Counted from the first letter of the stretch, positions 42,306-52,883 are shown. The stretch: 64,000 nucleotides of DNA from Candidatus Falkowella caecavicola (GCA_904420125.1 CAJFUK010000029.1:1-64000); one strand, 5' to 3'. Notes: generated by a model from the sequence alone, not told the origin. Numbers and translations are program-made.

Positions 42306-42974
42306 TTAATTTTCCGCCAGTGCCTCGTCAATCTTCTCTGCAATGACTGCAATGGGCAGCGGACGAATTCCGTCACAGCAGCGAATGATTTTCCATCCGT
42401 CTGCCTGGGCGGCAAAAAGCGCGGCCTCACGGCACTGCTGCAAAAACTGCAGATTCCGTTCATGAATGTCTTTTTTCTCCGCATGCCCCTGATACCGCTT
42501 CATCAGCAGCCCGGCCGAAACCTCCGGAAGCATGTCCAGATACAGCATCATATCCGGTCTTGGCAGCGCCAGCTTCCCAAATTCAAAATCATAAAGCCAC
42601 TGTAGATAGGTGTTCCATTCCGTCCGAGGCAGCTTGGGCATCTGGTATATGGCGTTCGAACCAACATACCGGTCGCACAACAGGGTCTTGCCCTTCTGGT
42701 AAGCAGACGCATATTTTTTATAATAACTGATATACCGGTCGCTGGCATAAAAAGCAGAAGCTGCATAGGGATTCACCTGTGTGGGATCCTGTGCAATCTC
42801 TCCGTTCAGATACATCTGTACCAGCGCAGAAGAAGGGCTGGAATAGTCAGGAAACTTTACCTCCAGCACTGCTTGTCCGGATGCAGATAAACGCTCTGAC
42901 AACAGTTTCATCTGGGTTGTCTTTCCACTGCCGTCCAACCCGTCAATCACAATCAGTTTGCCTTTTGCACACAT
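42306..42974 (-). CDS. tmk: Thymidylate kinase (dTMP kinase)
   Basis: Phosphorylates dTMP to dTDP. 222 residues, slightly divergent from the classic Tmk but with P-loop GLDGSGKTT (12-20), the DRY motif CDRYVGSNAIYQ (in place of DRF/H) and a lid region around KRYQGHAEKKDIHE. It overlaps the end of thyX by 32 nt, so the enzyme making dTMP and the one using it are translated together. A second Tmk elsewhere cannot be excluded. Confidence 0.88.
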   Translation of the reverse strand: MCAKGKLIVIDGLDGSGKTTQMKLLSERLSASGQAVLEVKFPDYSSPSSALVQMYLNGEIAQDPTQVNPYAASAFYASDRYISYYKKYASAYQKGKTLLCDRYVGSNAIYQMPKLPRTEWNTYLQWLYDFEFGKLALPRPDMMLYLDMLPEVSAGLLMKRYQGHAEKKDIHERNLQFLQQCREAALFAAQADGWKIIRCCDGIRPLPIAVIAEKIDEALAEN

Positions 42975-43737
42975 TTTCCTTCAGCCCCTTATAGTATTCC
43001 CGCACCTGTGTCATTTTACCGCAGCTCATTTTTCCTTCTGGACAATGTCCCCCAATACAGGACGGACCGGCATGCGCAAAAAGTGTGGGTGCCACTTGAT
43101 AAACCAGTCGCAGCATCTCTTCTGCCAGTGCCCGGATCTCCCACTGCGCGCGGTTGCAGCAGCGATGATGGAAAAAATTCATCAGGCTGCGCGCATTCAT
43201 CGTCACAATCATTTTGGTATCGCAGGCATTGGGCAGGACAAAACGCGCATCTTCCTGCGCCTGTTTTTTCGCCGCATTCCGGGCCTTCTTTTCCTCCATA
43301 CCGGCATCCATCAAAGCAGCCGTATGCTTGTCCGTCAGAATTTCCGTCAGCTTGTCATAATAGGCCTGACTTTTTTCCATCGCTTCTGCAAAAACAGCAG
43401 CCGCCTCCGGCACGGCCGCAATCTCCGGGGGCAGTACATATTCAAAATTTTTTTCGCTGACATAGCGCTGGCTCTGTACACTGTAGGAAGCAATACGATG
43501 GCGGGTAATCTGCGCCAGCAGCGCGCGGGAAACCCCCTCAATGCCAAAAGTAAAAGAAACGTGTTCCATGGGGCTTTCATGCCCCATGGAGGCCAGCATT
43601 CCTACAAAATCAGCCGTCTTCTCTTCCGTCAGTCCCTGATACAAATCATCAATCGTACTGGGACTGTAACAAAGCTTGGCCGCGCAGGCGATCATCTTTT
43701 CTGGCTCCGGCGTATGGGACAGCAGGGTAACTTTCAT
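42943..43737 (-). CDS. thyX: FAD-dependent thymidylate synthase ThyX
   Basis: Makes dTMP from dUMP using 5,10-methylene-THF and NADPH-reduced FAD. 264 residues with the ThyX signature RHR-x7-S (Arg79, His80, Arg81, Ser89), the SQRY that follows it and an ARSLMNFFHHRCC substrate segment. A C-terminal stretch with CIGGHCPEGKMSCGK holds three cysteines; similar tails occur in clostridial ThyX. First gene of a six-gene transcript ending in fau. Confidence 0.94.
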   Translation of the reverse strand: MKVTLLSHTPEPEKMIACAAKLCYSPSTIDDLYQGLTEEKTADFVGMLASMGHESPMEHVSFTFGIEGVSRALLAQITRHRIASYSVQSQRYVSEKNFEYVLPPEIAAVPEAAAVFAEAMEKSQAYYDKLTEILTDKHTAALMDAGMEEKKARNAAKKQAQEDARFVLPNACDTKMIVTMNARSLMNFFHHRCCNRAQWEIRALAEEMLRLVYQVAPTLFAHAGPSCIGGHCPEGKMSCGKMTQVREYYKGLKENVCKRQTDCD

Positions 43738-43787
43738 ACTTCTTTTCCTTTCTCGATCTTAATCCTGTATGGTGACGGCAGGGAAGG

Positions 43788-43816
43788 GGCAGAAACCGCA
43801 AAAAGCGGTTTCTGCC
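43788..43816. repeat. Hairpin between thyX and the Cys-rich protein gene
   Basis: A perfect 12-bp inverted repeat (43788-43799 with 43805-43816) with loop AAAAA. On the minus strand the loop is TTTTT and no T tract follows, so it may be an mRNA end-stabiliser or a weak terminator for the gene at 43835-44656. Confidence 0.5.
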
Positions 43817-43834
43817 AGCCCTGTACCTGTTTTT

Positions 43835-44656
43835 TTACTGGCAGCCACACCCTGTGTCTTCCTCTTCATTGGAAAGACGGGGCGGGAAGAACTCATCGAC
43901 CGGGAATTTAATCCGTTTGAACAGTTCGCATGGATTGTCTGATGTGGTGATGCATTCTTTATCCGGAATGCAGAAATCATAGACCGGAATCATCATCTGC
44001 ACCTGACGCTCCAACTGAACAATGGAGAAAATCCCCAGGGTAATTTCCACATACCGTTTGGGGTTTGCGCAGGAAAAATCGCCTTCAAAGCGCTTAGAAA
44101 TTCCCTTGGGCACGGTAATGGTCGTCTCGCAGCAGTGGCTGTTGCAAGCTTCGCAAAGGTTTGTCGCCAATACGATTGGCTCCGCAACTTTTACACTGGC
44201 CTTAGGCAGGTTCTTATAACAGCCGCAGTCTTCCGGAAAATCGACCATCGACTGTCCTTCGGTGGAAAACACCTTCACATTTCCTTCACTGCCGTACAGG
44301 ATGACCTTCTTACAGAAAGTAGCCAGCCCGTCTACCTGAATGGGTGCCGCGACCGGAGATGTGTACGCATCCAGACGGACCAGGAAGAAGTAGGTCATAT
44401 CCACCGAATAAAAGCCGCGGTTAAAAGGAACCGGTTCTACATCCAGGAATACATTGAGCACTTCCACCCGCCGGCATTTTACGCTGTATGCATTGTCAAT
44501 CAGCGGCTGACCGGCATCGGTAAAATATACGCGCAGATCTTCCAGACAGTCCTTGTCGCTGCAGGAATCATAAATCCGGCCAGCGTCAATACAAACAGCC
44601 TCTTTAAAACAGTTCGCGTTTTCTGCTGTCTGCGGCTCATAGTTTATATCAGCCAT
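43835..44656 (-). CDS. Conserved cysteine-rich protein of unknown function
   Basis: 273 residues, no signal peptide or membrane helix, mostly beta-strand by appearance. At least 14 cysteines, several in groups (CEACNSHCC, CGCYKN, and GCGC at the C-terminus). Segments VCIDAGRIYDSCSDKDCLED and FNRGFYSVDMTYFF look like those of a family widespread in spore-forming Clostridia that I recall only as hypothetical; a spore-coat or other structural role is a guess. ATG chosen at MADINY, six bases after AGGAGG; the ATG two codons earlier overlaps that site. Hairpin at 43788-43816 follows. Confidence 0.62.
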   Translation of the reverse strand: MADINYEPQTAENANCFKEAVCIDAGRIYDSCSDKDCLEDLRVYFTDAGQPLIDNAYSVKCRRVEVLNVFLDVEPVPFNRGFYSVDMTYFFLVRLDAYTSPVAAPIQVDGLATFCKKVILYGSEGNVKVFSTEGQSMVDFPEDCGCYKNLPKASVKVAEPIVLATNLCEACNSHCCETTITVPKGISKRFEGDFSCANPKRYVEITLGIFSIVQLERQVQMMIPVYDFCIPDKECITTSDNPCELFKRIKFPVDEFFPPRLSNEEEDTGCGCQ

Positions 44657-44759
44657 ATCCATCCTCCTAATATGTATATATTAAAGCATTCGCCTCAATA
44701 CATCATATGAAGGACGCGGGTTTTGGTGCACAAATTCCAGCATTTTTCCAGTTTGCCGG

Positions 44760-47111
44760 CTATGCTTTTTTCAGTTTGGCAAAGTTGGCCATCACCTTTT
44801 TGGTACCTGCCTTTTCAAAAGCGATTTCCACCAGTACATCGTTGGCCATCCGGGTCATATTGGTGACAATTCCAACGCCGAAGGTCGGATGCAGAACGCT
44901 ATCCCCAACTGTATAGTCAATCACTGCCTGTTCCATCTTTTTCGCAGTACCGACATTGGAAACCGAAATCGGCGGCGCAGCTTTGGCGGATGATGCCTGA
45001 GAAAAATAAGCGTGGACCGTCCGATCTTCAAAGGTACGGAACGCATCCGGAATTTCTTTAATAAAGCGGGAGGGAGGATTATTTTTGGTCTGCCCATAGA
45101 GCATCCGGCTCTGCGCGGTCGTGATGTTCAGTTCCTTCTTGGCACGGGTGATCCCCACATAGGCCAGGCGGCGTTCTTCCTCCAACTGTCCCGGTTCAAA
45201 AGCCGATTGCGCACTGGGGAAAACGCCTTCTTCCATGCCGACTAGAAAAACGCAGGGAAACTCCAATCCTTTGGCAGCATGCATGGTCATTAAAATGACA
45301 TTATCCTCATTGCTGTTTAAATCGTCCAAATCGGTATACAGCGCGATTTCCTCCAGAAAACCGGCCAAAGACGGCTCTTCATTTTCTTCCATATATTTCA
45401 AAATCATACTTTTGAGCTCATGAACATTTTCAATCCGGTTTTCTCCCTCCGGGCCCAATGCACGTAAGCTTTCCAGATATCCGGTTTTTTCGGTGAGTTC
45501 GTCGAAAAACAGATCCAGCGGCTGGGTCTGTGCAGTATCTTTCAACCCGTCGATCAGCGCGGCAAAATCCCGCAGCGCACCAGACTTTTTCTGCAGCGCC
45601 AGATAGGTGTCGCTCTCCTGCAAAACAGCAAACGGAGAAATTCCCTGGGCCTGCGCAATTTCAAGGACATGATCCAACGTCGCCGCACCGATCCCCCGCT
45701 TAGGTTCATTGATGATTCGTCTGAGACGAACCGGGTCGGCGTCATTATTGATAAAATTCATATAAGCGGTGATATCTTTGATTTCCTTCCGATCAAAGAA
45801 TTTTGTTCCACCAACAATCCGGTAAGGCAGGCCCATCCGGACAAAATAGCGCTCTATGGATGCCGACTGCGCGTTCATTCGGTAAAGGATCGCATGATCG
45901 CTATACCGCCAGCCTTCTTTAATATGGCCGGCAATGGTATTGGCAATGTATTCGGCCTCATCTGTTTCATTGGCCAGACGAAGAATCTGTACCTTGCTCC
46001 CCTCTCCGTTTTCAGTCCAGAGATTTTTACCTTTTCTCTCGGTGTTATGACTGATTACCGCATTGGCTGCGTTCAGGATATTCTGGGTGGAGCGATAGTT
46101 CTGTTCCAAACGAACGACCGCAGCATGTTTAAACTGCCCTTCAAAACGCAATATATTTTCAATGGTCGCGCCCCGAAATTTATAAATACTCTGATCATCG
46201 TCCCCGACTACGCAAAGGTTCCGATGCATTCCACTGAGCAGGCTGACTAAACGATATTGTGCGACGTTGGTATCCTGATATTCGTCTACCATGATATACC
46301 GCCACCGGCGCGCATAATATTCCAGAACGTCGGGATATTCCTCCAGCAAAGTGACCGTCAGCATAATAATATCGTCAAAGTCCACCGCATTGGCAGCTTT
46401 CAGCTTTGCCTGATACCGGGCATAAACCTTGGCGATTTCCCCTTTTCGGAAATCGTTTCCCGCCGCCGCCTGACGATTCTGCGGTGTCTGCAGCTGATTT
46501 TTACAACGGCTGATGGCATGCAGCATCTGCTTGGGCGGATACACTTTTTCACTCATATTCAGTTCAGACAGACAGTCCTTCATCACCCGCTCACTGTCCG
46601 ATGTATCATAAATCGTAAAACTGCTTTTATAACCCAACCGTTCAATATCTTTACGAAGCATCCGGACGCAGATCGAATGGAAAGTCCCCGCCTGTACATC
46701 TCTCCCCAGTTCTCCCAGGCGCGCTGTCAGCCGTTCTTTAATTTCATTGGCCGCCTTGTTGGTAAAGGTAATCGCCAGAATGTTCCAGGGTTTAGGCGGC
46801 TGGTCCGCCAGGATCTGCCGCAGATAATCCCGGTCTTCCGTCTGCCCATTCAAATAGGCTTCCAGAAACCGGTTAGCCTCTTCCAAACCACAAAACGGAA
46901 TTTCCTCTGAAAAATAACTGTTTCCAAAATCCACCAAATAGGCAATACGGTTAATCAGCACCGTAGTTTTCCCGCTGCCTGCCCCAGCCAAAATTAAAAG
47001 CGGACCATTAACATGGAAAACCGCTTCCCTCTGCATGGCATTCATCTTGGAAAATTCATTTTCCAGAACAGCCCTTTTTAATATCATAAACTGCTGCAGA
47101 TCTGCCTGCAT
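44760..47111 (-). CDS. pcrA: ATP-dependent DNA helicase PcrA
   Basis: Essential superfamily 1A 3'-5' helicase for repair and rolling-circle replication. 783 residues: Walker A GAGSGKTT (43-50), AITFTNKAANEIKERL, Walker B VDEYQDTN, GDDDQSIYKFRGA, LEQNYRS, MTMHAAKGLEF and YVGITRAKKEL. An extra 40-residue loop after motif I is typical of clostridial PcrA. The C-terminus keeps the LHPTFGVGIV tail that binds RNA polymerase in Bacillus PcrA. Start codon after AAGGAAG. Confidence 0.95.
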   Translation of the reverse strand: MQADLQQFMILKRAVLENEFSKMNAMQREAVFHVNGPLLILAGAGSGKTTVLINRIAYLVDFGNSYFSEEIPFCGLEEANRFLEAYLNGQTEDRDYLRQILADQPPKPWNILAITFTNKAANEIKERLTARLGELGRDVQAGTFHSICVRMLRKDIERLGYKSSFTIYDTSDSERVMKDCLSELNMSEKVYPPKQMLHAISRCKNQLQTPQNRQAAAGNDFRKGEIAKVYARYQAKLKAANAVDFDDIIMLTVTLLEEYPDVLEYYARRWRYIMVDEYQDTNVAQYRLVSLLSGMHRNLCVVGDDDQSIYKFRGATIENILRFEGQFKHAAVVRLEQNYRSTQNILNAANAVISHNTERKGKNLWTENGEGSKVQILRLANETDEAEYIANTIAGHIKEGWRYSDHAILYRMNAQSASIERYFVRMGLPYRIVGGTKFFDRKEIKDITAYMNFINNDADPVRLRRIINEPKRGIGAATLDHVLEIAQAQGISPFAVLQESDTYLALQKKSGALRDFAALIDGLKDTAQTQPLDLFFDELTEKTGYLESLRALGPEGENRIENVHELKSMILKYMEENEEPSLAGFLEEIALYTDLDDLNSNEDNVILMTMHAAKGLEFPCVFLVGMEEGVFPSAQSAFEPGQLEEERRLAYVGITRAKKELNITTAQSRMLYGQTKNNPPSRFIKEIPDAFRTFEDRTVHAYFSQASSAKAAPPISVSNVGTAKKMEQAVIDYTVGDSVLHPTFGVGIVTNMTRMANDVLVEIAFEKAGTKKVMANFAKLKKA

Positions 47112-47797
47112 TCAATCCACTTCCTTTTTATTCCCATGATATGGTTCGGTCATATGGTCACAACATAACGCCAGCCTGCTGGTTTGTCAGACCCCCGCAT
47201 CCGTATTCCCGAATATGGATACAGGCAGCCGTTTATCCGGACAGCCCCGCATCAAAGCCAACCAGAGATTGCCGGCATGCAGGCTGAATACGCCGTTCCT
47301 GTCTGAAATTCTATATTTCTGGAACATATTTCAGGATACTTTTAAAATGATTATAGCATATATCGTAGAAAAAAGACAGAAAAATTTTAAAGCAGTTTGA
47401 AAAATTTCGGCAGGAAAATAACCACCGCTTCGATATAAAATATTCGGGTCCATAGAATCTGTATACAGTCATCGGATGGATTTCTTCAAAGCAGCCGTAC
47501 GCAGTGCTTCCCCTGTCCGTCCTCTGACAGCCAGAATCGTATTCTCTCCCCGCCGCGCCCCACTTCGGTCTCCTGTCTCCAGATCCTCTTTCCCCTTCCC
47601 GTTTTTGGCTATCATCCATCGACAGATTTTAAGAACTTTTCGTATAAAATAATATATAACATACTTTTAGTATATATTCCGACATAAAGATTTTCTCCCT
47701 TATATCTTATAGCATCCATCCCCACTGCCTGCCGGCGTTTTACTTTCCCCATCTTTCCGTCCCTCTGCCCAGACAACCTGAAATCCTTCCAAGAAAA
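47112..47797. other. Long intergenic stretch between pcrA and tuf
   Basis: About 690 nt with no convincing gene. A probable pcrA promoter (TTGTGA and TATCAT, 47136-47163, 16-bp spacer) lies at the left end, with CCATAT repeated directly inside it. The rest alternates AT-rich and GC-rich sequence without clear hairpins. Short open frames lack ribosome-binding sites. Confidence 0.4.
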
Positions 47798-47830
47798 TAA
47801 AAAAGCCCGTGTCATTTGACACGGGCTTTT
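47798..47830 (-). terminator. Terminator of tuf
   Basis: Perfect 13-bp stem (47801-47813 with 47818-47830) followed on the minus strand by TTTTTTATTTTC. Lies 20 nt after the tuf stop codon. Confidence 0.9.
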
Positions 47831-47849
47831 AGCCTTATTGGAAACGGAA

Positions 47850-49049
47850 TTATTCGTTAATCTTGATAACAACGCCGGAACCAACTGTACGGCCGCCTTC
47901 ACGGATAGCGAAACGAAGGCCTTCTTCAATTGCGATCGGTGTAATCAGCTCAACGTCCATTTCAACGTTATCACCAGGCATACACATCTCAACGCCTTCC
48001 GGCAGAGAGATAACACCGGTAACGTCAGTTGTTCTGAAATAGAACTGCGGGCGGTAGTTGTTAAAGAACGGAGTATGACGGCCACCTTCAGACTGTTTCA
48101 AAACGTAAACCTGACCTCTGAATTTTGTGTGCGGGTTGATGGTGCCGGGTTTGCAGAGAACCTGACCTCTTTCGATATCTGTTCTCTGAACGCCACGAAG
48201 CAGCGCACCAATGTTGTCTCCAGCCTCTGCATAGTCCAGAACTTTACGGAACATTTCGATACCGGTAACAACAGTTTTCTTTCTTTCGTCAGTCAGACCG
48301 ATGATTTCAACTTCATCCGCTGTCTTCAGCTGACCTCTCTCAACTCTACCAGTTGCAACCGTACCACGACCAGTAATGGTGAATACGTCCTCAACCGGCA
48401 TCAGGAACGGCAGATCTGCTTTACGTTCCGGGGTCGGGATGTAAGAGTCAACTGCATCCATGAGTTCAAGGATCGGTTTGTAAGCATCGTTGCTCAGATC
48501 ATCGGGAGCTTCCAGAGCCTGTAAAGCGGAACCTTTGATGATCGGGGTATCGTCGCCCGGGAAATCATATTCGTTCAGGAGATCACGGATTTCCATCTCT
48601 ACGAGATCGAGAAGTTCCGGATCATCTACCTGATCAGCTTTGTTCATGAAAACTACGATATACGGAACGCCTACCTGACGGGAGAGCAGGATGTGCTCAC
48701 GAGTCTGAGGCATCGGGCCGTCAGCAGCAGAAACAACCAGAATCGCACCGTCCATCTGCGCAGCACCGGTAATCATGTTTTTAACATAGTCAGCATGTCC
48801 GGGGCAGTCAACGTGAGCATAGTGACGTTTTTCTGTCTCGTACTCAACGTGAGCGGTATTGATTGTGATACCACGCTCTCTCTCTTCCGGTGCCTTGTCG
48901 ATCATGTCATAAGCCATGTAATCTGCTTTGCCCTGCAGACCCAGAGTCTTGGTGATTGCAGCGGTCAGAGTGGTTTTACCATGGTCAACGTGTCCGATGG
49001 TACCGATATTAACATGGGGCTTATTTCTTTCAAATTTAGCCTTTGCCAT
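47850..49049 (-). CDS. tuf: Elongation factor Tu
   Basis: Brings aminoacyl-tRNA to the ribosome. 399 residues with [20 protein letters not shown], the P-loop [21 protein letters not shown] and NKAD (NKADQVDD), then domains II and III to a VVIKINE C-terminus. AGGAGG before the ATG sets the start. It is preceded by its own promoter (49091-49118) and by fusA. Confidence 0.98.
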   Translation of the reverse strand: MAKAKFERNKPHVNIGTIGHVDHGKTTLTAAITKTLGLQGKADYMAYDMIDKAPEERERGITINTAHVEYETEKRHYAHVDCPGHADYVKNMITGAAQMDGAILVVSAADGPMPQTREHILLSRQVGVPYIVVFMNKADQVDDPELLDLVEMEIRDLLNEYDFPGDDTPIIKGSALQALEAPDDLSNDAYKPILELMDAVDSYIPTPERKADLPFLMPVEDVFTITGRGTVATGRVERGQLKTADEVEIIGLTDERKKTVVTGIEMFRKVLDYAEAGDNIGALLRGVQRTDIERGQVLCKPGTINPHTKFRGQVYVLKQSEGGRHTPFFNNYRPQFYFRTTDVTGVISLPEGVEMCMPGDNVEMDVELITPIAIEEGLRFAIREGGRTVGSGVVIKINE

Positions 49050-49090
49050 TGGAATTTCCTCCTTTGATTCAAACAAATTCTGATATTATC

Positions 49091-49118
49091 ATTTTAGCAT
49101 AAATTCACAGAAAAACAA
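49091..49118 (-). promoter_or_regulatory. Promoter of tuf
   Basis: TTGTTT (49113-49118) and TAAAAT (49091-49096) on the minus strand with a 16-bp spacer. I see no fusA terminator in the gap, so tuf may be read from both this promoter and the str operon. Confidence 0.55.
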
Positions 49119-49147
49119 GGGGTCTTACAAAAATATTCTATAAAACC

Positions 49148-51226
49148 TTAGTCTTTCTGTCTGGCACTCATCACTTTTTCCGCAATGGATTTGGGAACTT
49201 CAATATAATGGCTTGGTTCCATCGAATACTGACCACGGCCCTGTGTCTTGGAGCGGAGGTCATTGGAGTAACCAAACATCTCAGAAAGCGGAACAAAAGC
49301 GTCGATCTGCTGCGCGCCGTTTCTTGCTTCCATACCCTGGATCTGACCGCGGCGGGAGTTCAGGTCACCCATCACATCGCCCATATAGTCTTCCGGAACA
49401 ATAACGGACACTTTCATGATCGGTTCGAGAAGAACCGGATCTGCTTTTCTCATTGCTTCTTTAAAAGCCTGAGAAGCAGCGATCTTAAAGGCCATTTCAG
49501 AGGAGTCAACCTCGTGGTAAGAACCGTCATACAACGTTACCTTGACGTCAACAACCTGATAACCGGCCAGTACACCGGCCTGCATCGCGCCCTGAATTCC
49601 TGCGTCGATTGCCGGTATATACTCTTTCGGGATATTACCCCCGACGACTTTATTGATAAATTCATAGCCTTTACCGGATTCATTCGGTTCAATGATCATT
49701 TTAACATGACCGTACTGACCTTTACCGCCAGACTGACGGGCATATTTATGATCAATATCATAGGACTTGCGGATGGTTTCCTTATAAGAAACCTGCGGCG
49801 CGCCCACATTTGCCTCCACTTTGAATTCGCGGAGCAACCGGTCTACAATGATTTCCAGGTGAAGCTCACCCATACCGGCAATAATGGTCTGTCCGGTTTC
49901 TTCATTTGTATAGGTTTTAAATGTGGGGTCTTCTTCTGCCAGTTTTGCCAGCGCAAGGCCCATTTTTTCCTGACCAGCCTTGGTTTTCGGCTCAATGGCC
50001 AGATTGATAACCGGTTCCGGGAATTCCATAGACTCCAGAATAACCGGATGCTTTGGATCACAAAGCGTATCGCCGGTCGTGGTATTTTTCAGGCCGACCG
50101 CAGCAGCGATATCTCCCGCATAAACGGTTTCAATATCCTGTCTGTGATTGGCATGCATTAACAGAATACGACCCAGTCGTTCGTTGTTGCCTTTAGTTGC
50201 ATTCAGCACCTGACTGCCGGCATTAATCGTACCCGAATAAACACGGAAGAAACAGAGCTTTCCAACGAACGGGTCTGTTGCGATCTTAAATGCGAGCGCT
50301 GCAAAAGGCTCGCTGTCGGAAGAAGGACGGGTAACTGCTTCATCGGTTTCCGGATCGACACCCTTGATAGCCGGTACGTCCACCGGAGCCGGCATGTAAT
50401 CGACAATCGCGTCAAGCAGTTTCTGCACGCCCTTATTTCTGTAGGATGTACCGCATACAACCGGAACCATATGATTGGCAATGGTAGCTTTACGGATACA
50501 CATTTTGATTTCCTCGATTGTGAGCTCCTCACCATCGAGGTATTTCATCATGATCTCTTCATCTTGCTCGGCAATAGCCTCCAGCATAGAAGCGCGGTAT
50601 TCTTCCGCCTGCTCTTTCATATCCTCAGGGATATCTTCCACGCGGATATCTTTACCGAGATCATCATAGTACACATACGCCTTCATTTCAACGAGGTCAA
50701 TAACGCCCTTGAAGGTATCTTCAGCGCCGATTGGCAGCTGAATCGGCACAGCGTTACATTTGAGTCTGTCATGCATCATTCTGACGACATTATAGAAATC
50801 AGCACCCATAATGTCCATCTTATTGACATAAGCCATACGGGGAACCCCATATGTGTCTGCCTGACGCCATACTGTTTCTGACTGGGGCTCAACGCCACCC
50901 TTTGCGCAGAACACAGTGACAGAACCATCCAATACGCGCAGAGAACGCTCAACCTCTACTGTGAAGTCAACGTGTCCAGGGGTATCGATAATATTGATTC
51001 TATGGCCCTTCCAAAAAGCAGTGGTCGCAGCAGAAGTAATGGTGATACCTCTTTCCTGCTCCTGTGCCATCCAGTCCATCGTAGCCGATCCGTCATGGGT
51101 CTCACCGATTTTATGGTTTACACCCGTATAGAACAGAATACGCTCTGTGGTGGTTGTCTTACCTGCGTCGATGTGAGCCATTATACCAATATTTCGAGTC
51201 TGTTCCAAAGATACTTCCCTTGGCAT
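49148..51226 (-). CDS. fusA: Elongation factor G
   Basis: GTPase that drives translocation. 692 residues with [37 protein letters not shown] and the C-terminal EF-G domains IV-V ([28 protein letters not shown]). RBS GGGAGG. Third gene of the rpsL-rpsG-fusA transcript. Confidence 0.98.
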   Translation of the reverse strand: MPREVSLEQTRNIGIMAHIDAGKTTTTERILFYTGVNHKIGETHDGSATMDWMAQEQERGITITSAATTAFWKGHRINIIDTPGHVDFTVEVERSLRVLDGSVTVFCAKGGVEPQSETVWRQADTYGVPRMAYVNKMDIMGADFYNVVRMMHDRLKCNAVPIQLPIGAEDTFKGVIDLVEMKAYVYYDDLGKDIRVEDIPEDMKEQAEEYRASMLEAIAEQDEEIMMKYLDGEELTIEEIKMCIRKATIANHMVPVVCGTSYRNKGVQKLLDAIVDYMPAPVDVPAIKGVDPETDEAVTRPSSDSEPFAALAFKIATDPFVGKLCFFRVYSGTINAGSQVLNATKGNNERLGRILLMHANHRQDIETVYAGDIAAAVGLKNTTTGDTLCDPKHPVILESMEFPEPVINLAIEPKTKAGQEKMGLALAKLAEEDPTFKTYTNEETGQTIIAGMGELHLEIIVDRLLREFKVEANVGAPQVSYKETIRKSYDIDHKYARQSGGKGQYGHVKMIIEPNESGKGYEFINKVVGGNIPKEYIPAIDAGIQGAMQAGVLAGYQVVDVKVTLYDGSYHEVDSSEMAFKIAASQAFKEAMRKADPVLLEPIMKVSVIVPEDYMGDVMGDLNSRRGQIQGMEARNGAQQIDAFVPLSEMFGYSNDLRSKTQGRGQYSMEPSHYIEVPKSIAEKVMSARQKD

Positions 51227-51314
51227 AATTTCCTCCCTTCCGGCCTAAACCGGATCAAAATCTTGAATATACATTGATTGGCCGCCCTGCCAGCACAGGC
51301 ACAGCCCGCCGGGA

Positions 51315-51785
51315 CTACCAGCGGAAATGTGCAAATGCCTTGTTTGCTTCAGCCATCTTATGCGTTTCTTCGCGCTTTTTAACAGAAGCGCCTGTATTAT
51401 TGATTGCGTCGATAATTTCGGCAGCAAGGCGTTCTTTCATCGTCTTCTCGTTTCTCTGACGAGAATACTGAGTGATCCATCTCAGTCCAAGCGTCTGACG
51501 TCTTTCCGGACGAACCTCCATCGGAACCTGGTATGTGGCACCGCCGAGACGGCGTGCTTTTACCTCAAGAACCGGCATGATGTTTTCCATAGCCTGTTCA
51601 AAAGCTTCCAGAGCGTCTTTGCCTGTCTTTTCGTTTACGATTTCGAATGCTCCGTAAACGATTTTCTGCGCTACACCTTTCTTACCATCCAGCATCACGT
51701 TGTTGATCAGACGTGTAACGAGTTTGGATTTGTAAAGCGGATCTGGCAAAACATCACGTTTTGCAACACTACCTCTTCTTGGCAC
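51315..51785 (-). CDS. rpsG: 30S ribosomal protein S7
   Basis: Primary 16S rRNA-binding protein that nucleates the small-subunit head. 156 residues from a GTG start ([15 protein letters not shown]...), the normal S7 length. AAGGAGG lies eight bases before the GTG; a longer in-frame ATG start would give a non-S7 N-terminus. Ends in the usual [15 protein letters not shown]. Confidence 0.97.
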   Translation of the reverse strand: MPRRGSVAKRDVLPDPLYKSKLVTRLINNVMLDGKKGVAQKIVYGAFEIVNEKTGKDALEAFEQAMENIMPVLEVKARRLGGATYQVPMEVRPERRQTLGLRWITQYSRQRNEKTMKERLAAEIIDAINNTGASVKKREETHKMAEANKAFAHFRW

Positions 51786-51944
51786 TTCGCTTCCCTCCTT
51801 CACATAGTATTTCATGCAGCAGAAAAATCATACAGCCGCATAAAGTTTGAATTCATCGGTACTCGAAAGCAAGAACTCCCGTTAGGCCAATAGAGCATTT
51901 ATATGAAATGCCATTCTATCGGCAGATAACAATTCCGGAGTCAA

Positions 51945-52370
51945 TTACTTCTTAGCACCAGCTTTTGGACGTTTCGCACCGTATTTGGAACGGGCCTGCA
52001 TTCTTTTTGCAACACCCTGCGCGTCAAGTGTACCACGGATAATGTGGTAACGGGTACCCGGAAGGTCTTTGACACGTCCGCCGCGGATCAAAACAACGCT
52101 GTGCTCCTGAAGGTTATGACCTTCGCCCGGAATATAAGCGGTCACTTCGATTCCATTGGAAAGACGTACTCTGGCAACTTTACGAAGAGCAGAGTTCGGT
52201 TTTTTCGGGGTAGAAGTTTTGACTGCAGTACAAACACCGCGTTTCTGGGGAGAATTATGATCTGTTTCCTGCTTCTTCATGGAGTTATAGCCTTTCAGAA
52301 GCGCCGGAGCTGTAGAACCTTTCTCCTTCACAGTTCTTCCTTTGCGGACCAGCTGGTTAAAGGTTGGCAT
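51945..52370 (-). CDS. rpsL: 30S ribosomal protein S12
   Basis: Decoding-centre protein. 141 residues, longer than the 124 of E. coli because of an insert of roughly 15 residues in the N-terminal part (around [18 protein letters not shown]), seen in other Clostridia. Streptomycin-site lysines are wild type ([11 protein letters not shown] and GRVKDLPG). ATG after GAGGAGG. First gene of the str transcript, from the promoter at 52448-52477. Confidence 0.97.
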   Translation of the reverse strand: MPTFNQLVRKGRTVKEKGSTAPALLKGYNSMKKQETDHNSPQKRGVCTAVKTSTPKKPNSALRKVARVRLSNGIEVTAYIPGEGHNLQEHSVVLIRGGRVKDLPGTRYHIIRGTLDAQGVAKRMQARSKYGAKRPKAGAKK

Positions 52371-52447
52371 ATCGCACCTCCTCACATATTTTATCTGCCA
52401 CTGCGGCGCACTCATATCATAAAGATTGCCACAATCACGCATTGTTT

Positions 52448-52477
52448 AGTTTACCATTCTATCCGATAGTTTGTCAA
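52448..52477 (-). promoter_or_regulatory. Promoter of the rpsL-rpsG-fusA transcript
   Basis: Consensus TTGACA (52472-52477) and TAAACT (52448-52453) on the minus strand with an 18-bp spacer, about 75 nt upstream of the rpsL start. Confidence 0.7.
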
Positions 52478-52554
52478 GATTTTTTTAAAACTTTCCTGTT
52501 TTGTACAGAAAACCCGTCCGAAATCTCCTTTTCTTGGATTATAACACCCGAATC

Positions 52555-52752
52555 TTATATCCGGCCGGCTCTCTTCGGCGCCCGGATACTCTTTCCTGAG
52601 CATCTTCCCAAGCTGTATTCCCATAGCGCTGCATCCTTTGGACGTCTGTTTTTCATTCCTAAGCCAAACCATCCGTTAAACGGTTGGTTTGGACAGGCCC
52701 TATAAGGGCCTAATCCCTTATGTGATAAACTTTTTACGTCATTGATTGACAT
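52555..52752 (-). pseudogene. Decayed IS200/IS605-family tnpA fragment
   Basis: On the minus strand, AGGAG precedes an ATG opening MSINDVKSLSH, the usual start of IS200-like TnpA (followed there by TKWxCxYHIVFAPKYRR). After that the match breaks up: K-N-R-R, then in another frame QLGKMLRK and EESRPDI, which recall the 'IGKILRK' and 'EACPDHIH' parts of TnpA. The HIH metal site and catalytic Tyr are not intact. It lies in the rpoC-rpsL gap with GC-rich hairpins nearby (CCAAACCA... near 52660-52692 and GGCCCTATAAGGGCC near 52695-52709). Read as an inactive remnant; the identification rests on short motifs recognised by eye. Confidence 0.45.
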
Positions 52753-52883
52753 GAATCTCCTGTGCTTCTTTTTTTGTGGTTGCCAGACCTCTTCCTTTCT
52801 TGCACTGAAGGTTCTTTCCTGCACTCAGGTCTTTTTATTGACCCCATTTCATCTGGGGATTTTTATCATGCCTGTCCGCCAAC

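Noticed and set aside
43788-43816. Strong intrinsic terminator
   Set aside because: The stem is perfect but no T tract follows on either strand, so I list it only as a hairpin repeat.
47311-47929. Short minus-strand frames between pcrA and tuf
   Set aside because: Low-complexity products, no ribosome-binding sites, and one runs through the tuf terminator.
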